From Pseudomonadota bacterium (GTDB lineage: Bacteria > Pseudomonadota > Gammaproteobacteria > Xanthomonadales > Xanthomonadaceae): a DNA stretch of 64,000 nt. The position numbers and the translations under genes were made by a program. The stretch is taken from the NCBI GenBank assembly GCA_018242445.1, contig JAFEBW010000060.1, positions 88,675 through 152,674 of the forward strand, given 5' to 3'. This document shows positions 62,258-64,000 of this stretch, piece after piece (position 1 is the first letter of the stretch; each line of letters starts with the position of its first letter). The notes beneath the pieces were generated by a model, which was not told where the DNA came from, did no database searches, and worked only from the letters and a program-made list of their open reading frames with translations.

Positions 62258-62791
62258 TCAGGCCTGCGTCAGCCGCATGCGGATGCGCTGCTTCAGGCGG
62301 TTGATCTTGGTGGCGACGTTGCTCGCGCCGATGCCGAGCACCTCGGCGATTTCGGCATGGCTGCGTTCTTCCAGATAGAGCAGCATCAATGCGCGATCCA
62401 GCGGCGCCAGTTCATCGATGCAGCCCTGCAGCGCACGCAGGCGTTCGTCGGCCTCGTGCGGCATCGGCGTGGCGCGCTCGTCGGCGATGGCGTGCGCGGC
62501 TTCGTCCAGCGGCACCAGGTGGCGCTGCCGCTGACCGAAATTTCGCGCCTGCGAGATCGCCACGTTCAACGCCACCCGGTACAACCACGTCGAGAACGCC
62601 CGCGCCGGGTCGTAGCGACGGAACGAGCGCCAGGCCTGGATCGCGATCTCCTGCACCAGATCGCGCCGGTCTTCGTCCTGCCGGCAATACATGCGCGCGA
62701 CCTTGAACACGATCCGCTCGTGCTGCCCCAGCAACGCCTGGAACCTCTCCCGCGCTTGCGTCATGGAAAAATCCGCCGTCGCCGTGTGCAT
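62258..62791 (-). CDS. ECF-type RNA polymerase sigma factor
   Basis: A 177-aa sigma-70 family protein with region 2 (FKVARMYCRQDEDRRDLVQEIAIQAWRSFRRYDPARAFSTWLYRVALNVA) and region 4 (ELAPLDRALMLLYLEERSHAEIAEVLGIGASNVATKINRLKQRIR). The lack of region 3 and the spacing mark it as ECF. It would direct transcription of a stress or envelope regulon together with the downstream membrane protein. Start ATG 62791; an in-frame ATG at 62764 is the alternative. Confidence 0.92.
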   Translation of the reverse strand: MHTATADFSMTQARERFQALLGQHERIVFKVARMYCRQDEDRRDLVQEIAIQAWRSFRRYDPARAFSTWLYRVALNVAISQARNFGQRQRHLVPLDEAAHAIADERATPMPHEADERLRALQGCIDELAPLDRALMLLYLEERSHAEIAEVLGIGASNVATKINRLKQRIRMRLTQA

Positions 62792-62979
62792 CGTGCACTC
62801 CCGAATCCCGCCTCATGCAAGGTGATTCGCGGCGGCGGGGCGAATATCACACCGGCCTGCGGAATTTGACGAGTCGACGATCGATGCGGCGGCCGCAAGC
62901 CATCCGGGCACCCATCGCACCGTCCATGCGATCACCCCCGCAGTGATGTTTCATGGATGTAATGGCCATCCCGACGCGC

Positions 62980-64000
62980 TCATGCGCCCGACGCAGAACA
63001 TCCTTTCGGTGCAACGGCGATACGCGTGATGAACCAGCCCTCGCCACGCCGTTGCAGATCGGCAGTGAATGCGCCTGCGGCATCGGTATCCACGCAGGCC
63101 CGCGCTCCGCTCGCCGACTTGCGCACGTCCAGTGCATTGGCCATGCCAAAGCTCGGGAACTGCTTCCAATCGGCGGCCGAAACCTCGGCCTTGGCCTTGC
63201 GCACGAGGGCATCGACCTGCGCCACCGCCGCCGGCGCAGCGATGTCGTTCGCGGCGCGGCCATGGATGCGTCGCCACAACAACTCATCCAGCACGTCCAG
63301 TTCCGGCGCCACGCTGCGCACGCCCTGCTCGCTCACGCCCTTGGCATCCACGCGCACGCTCCAGTCCACCTGCCGGCCCTCGCAGGCGCCGCAGGAAAAG
63401 AACGCCCGATAATCGCGCTTTTCGCGCAGCTTGAGCAAACCCTGCTCGAACCGCGTACCTACCGACTGATCCAGCATCATCCCATAGGCATGCGCCAGCA
63501 GCGGCTGCGCGGCCTTGCCATCCCAGACCCACACCGTCGTCTGCGCCCCAACCGTCGCCCCGGCGGCCTGCGCGCGGATGCCATCGATGTAAAAGCGCGA
63601 ACGCCCCTGCGCATCCGCCGGCAAGACCCCGACTGGCCCCGCGATGGGGCCGGAGCGTTCGGTCGCCGCCTGCTCGCGCGCATTGCCCGCCTGCCATGCG
63701 GCGATGATCGGGCCCATCGGGCCTGGCACGGCGGGCTGCCTGGCGATGTTCCACGCCACGCGATGCGATGCGCCATCGCCGGCGACGATGAAGACATTGC
63801 CGAACGGCCCGGGCGTGGCCACCAGCAGGGCATTACTTCGAAAGACTGCTCCACCTTCCCTGCACAGGTCGCCCTTGCCCCTTGTAAGTTGTTTCCGCCT
63901 CCGCCCCAGACCGATATCCCTGAGATTACGAGATCGTGGGGGAGCCAGGGTCGGTGCGGAGTCTTTCTTCACATCCCGAACAGTTGCCAGGGCCACGAGC
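62980..64000 (-). CDS. Hypothetical protein, 5' end outside window
   Basis: The frame is open to the right edge (338 residues from the first possible internal GTG at 63996), so the start lies outside and a signal peptide may be missing. Visible are FGNVFIVAGDGASHRVAWNIARQPAVPGPMGPIIAAWQAGNAREQ, YIDGIRAQAAGATVGAQTTVWVWDG, FFSCGACEGRQVDWSVRVDA (a Cys pair that could form a disulfide) and a C-terminal GEGWFITRIAVAPKGC. The pattern looks like an exported protein of unknown role. It lies 188 bp upstream of the sigma factor gene. Confidence 0.65.
   Translation of the reverse strand, partial: LVALATVRDVKKDSAPTLAPPRSRNLRDIGLGRRRKQLTRGKGDLCREGGAVFRSNALLVATPGPFGNVFIVAGDGASHRVAWNIARQPAVPGPMGPIIAAWQAGNAREQAATERSGPIAGPVGVLPADAQGRSRFYIDGIRAQAAGATVGAQTTVWVWDGKAAQPLLAHAYGMMLDQSVGTRFEQGLLKLREKRDYRAFFSCGACEGRQVDWSVRVDAKGVSEQGVRSVAPELDVLDELLWRRIHGRAANDIAAPAAVAQVDALVRKAKAEVSAADWKQFPSFGMANALDVRKSASGARACVDTDAAGAFTADLQRRGEGWFITRIAVAPKGCSASGA

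Overview
The window reads as a chromosome segment of a high-GC gammaproteobacterium of the order Xanthomonadales (Lysobacter/Luteimonas/Rhodanobacter-like). This is inferred from gene content and order: sdhC-D-A-B-sdhE-ygfX followed by lolC/lolD, lptM-dapF-DUF484-xerC, a leucine dehydrogenase plus isovaleryl-CoA dehydrogenase pair, a fused E1 2-oxoacid dehydrogenase, many c-di-GMP proteins, and abundant short intergenic repeats. No transposase, phage gene, CRISPR array, rRNA or tRNA was recognised.

Layout. 1-6584 (minus strand): a succinate dehydrogenase locus with three assembly or maturation factors (sdhE, an SDHAF4-like DUF1674 protein, ygfX) and part of the Lol lipoprotein exporter. 6629-13647 (mostly plus): ygfZ, a DUF3311/sodium-solute symporter pair, a small unknown protein, an FHA-linked class III cyclase and a secreted double-domain M16 peptidase. 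13942-19672 (minus): fused E1 dehydrogenase, GST, GNAT acetyltransferase, pilin-like lipoprotein and glutaryl-CoA dehydrogenase. 19950-38477: a signalling-rich stretch (GAF-HD-GYP, three intact GGDEF proteins, one degenerate frameshifted GGDEF protein, a REC protein) mixed with redox and repair enzymes (FMN reductase, MsrB, dimethylargininase, AhpD-like protein, cysteine synthase) and small secreted proteins. 38520-45988: IcmF-type fused acyl-CoA mutase, a prolyl 4-hydroxylase-like protein, leucine dehydrogenase and isovaleryl-CoA dehydrogenase, i.e. branched-chain acyl-CoA metabolism. 46198-47688: an EamA exporter divergent from an Lrp/AsnC regulator, with a palindrome between them. 47728-56053: a cytoplasmic molybdopterin oxidoreductase complex that best fits the sulfite dehydrogenase SoeABC, with an SLC13-type permease inside the operon and a divergent WYL regulator. 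56171-60269: lptM-dapF-DUF484-xerC and a DUF971 protein. 60279-64000 (minus): two unknown proteins, an ECF sigma factor with a membrane partner, and a partial unknown protein.

The most unusual signal is the repeat content. Two kinds occur: tandem GGGAATC-like heptads, and a composite C-rich/G-rich hairpin element with a second palindrome whose stem shows compensatory base changes among four copies. These are not confined to intergenic DNA. They lie in frame inside the catalytic subunit gene of the Soe-like complex (two sites), inside its iron-sulfur subunit gene, and on both sides of a linker in the fused mutase gene, and they also occupy the 400-bp gap in the Soe-like operon. This resembles the in-frame palindromic elements described in Rickettsia.
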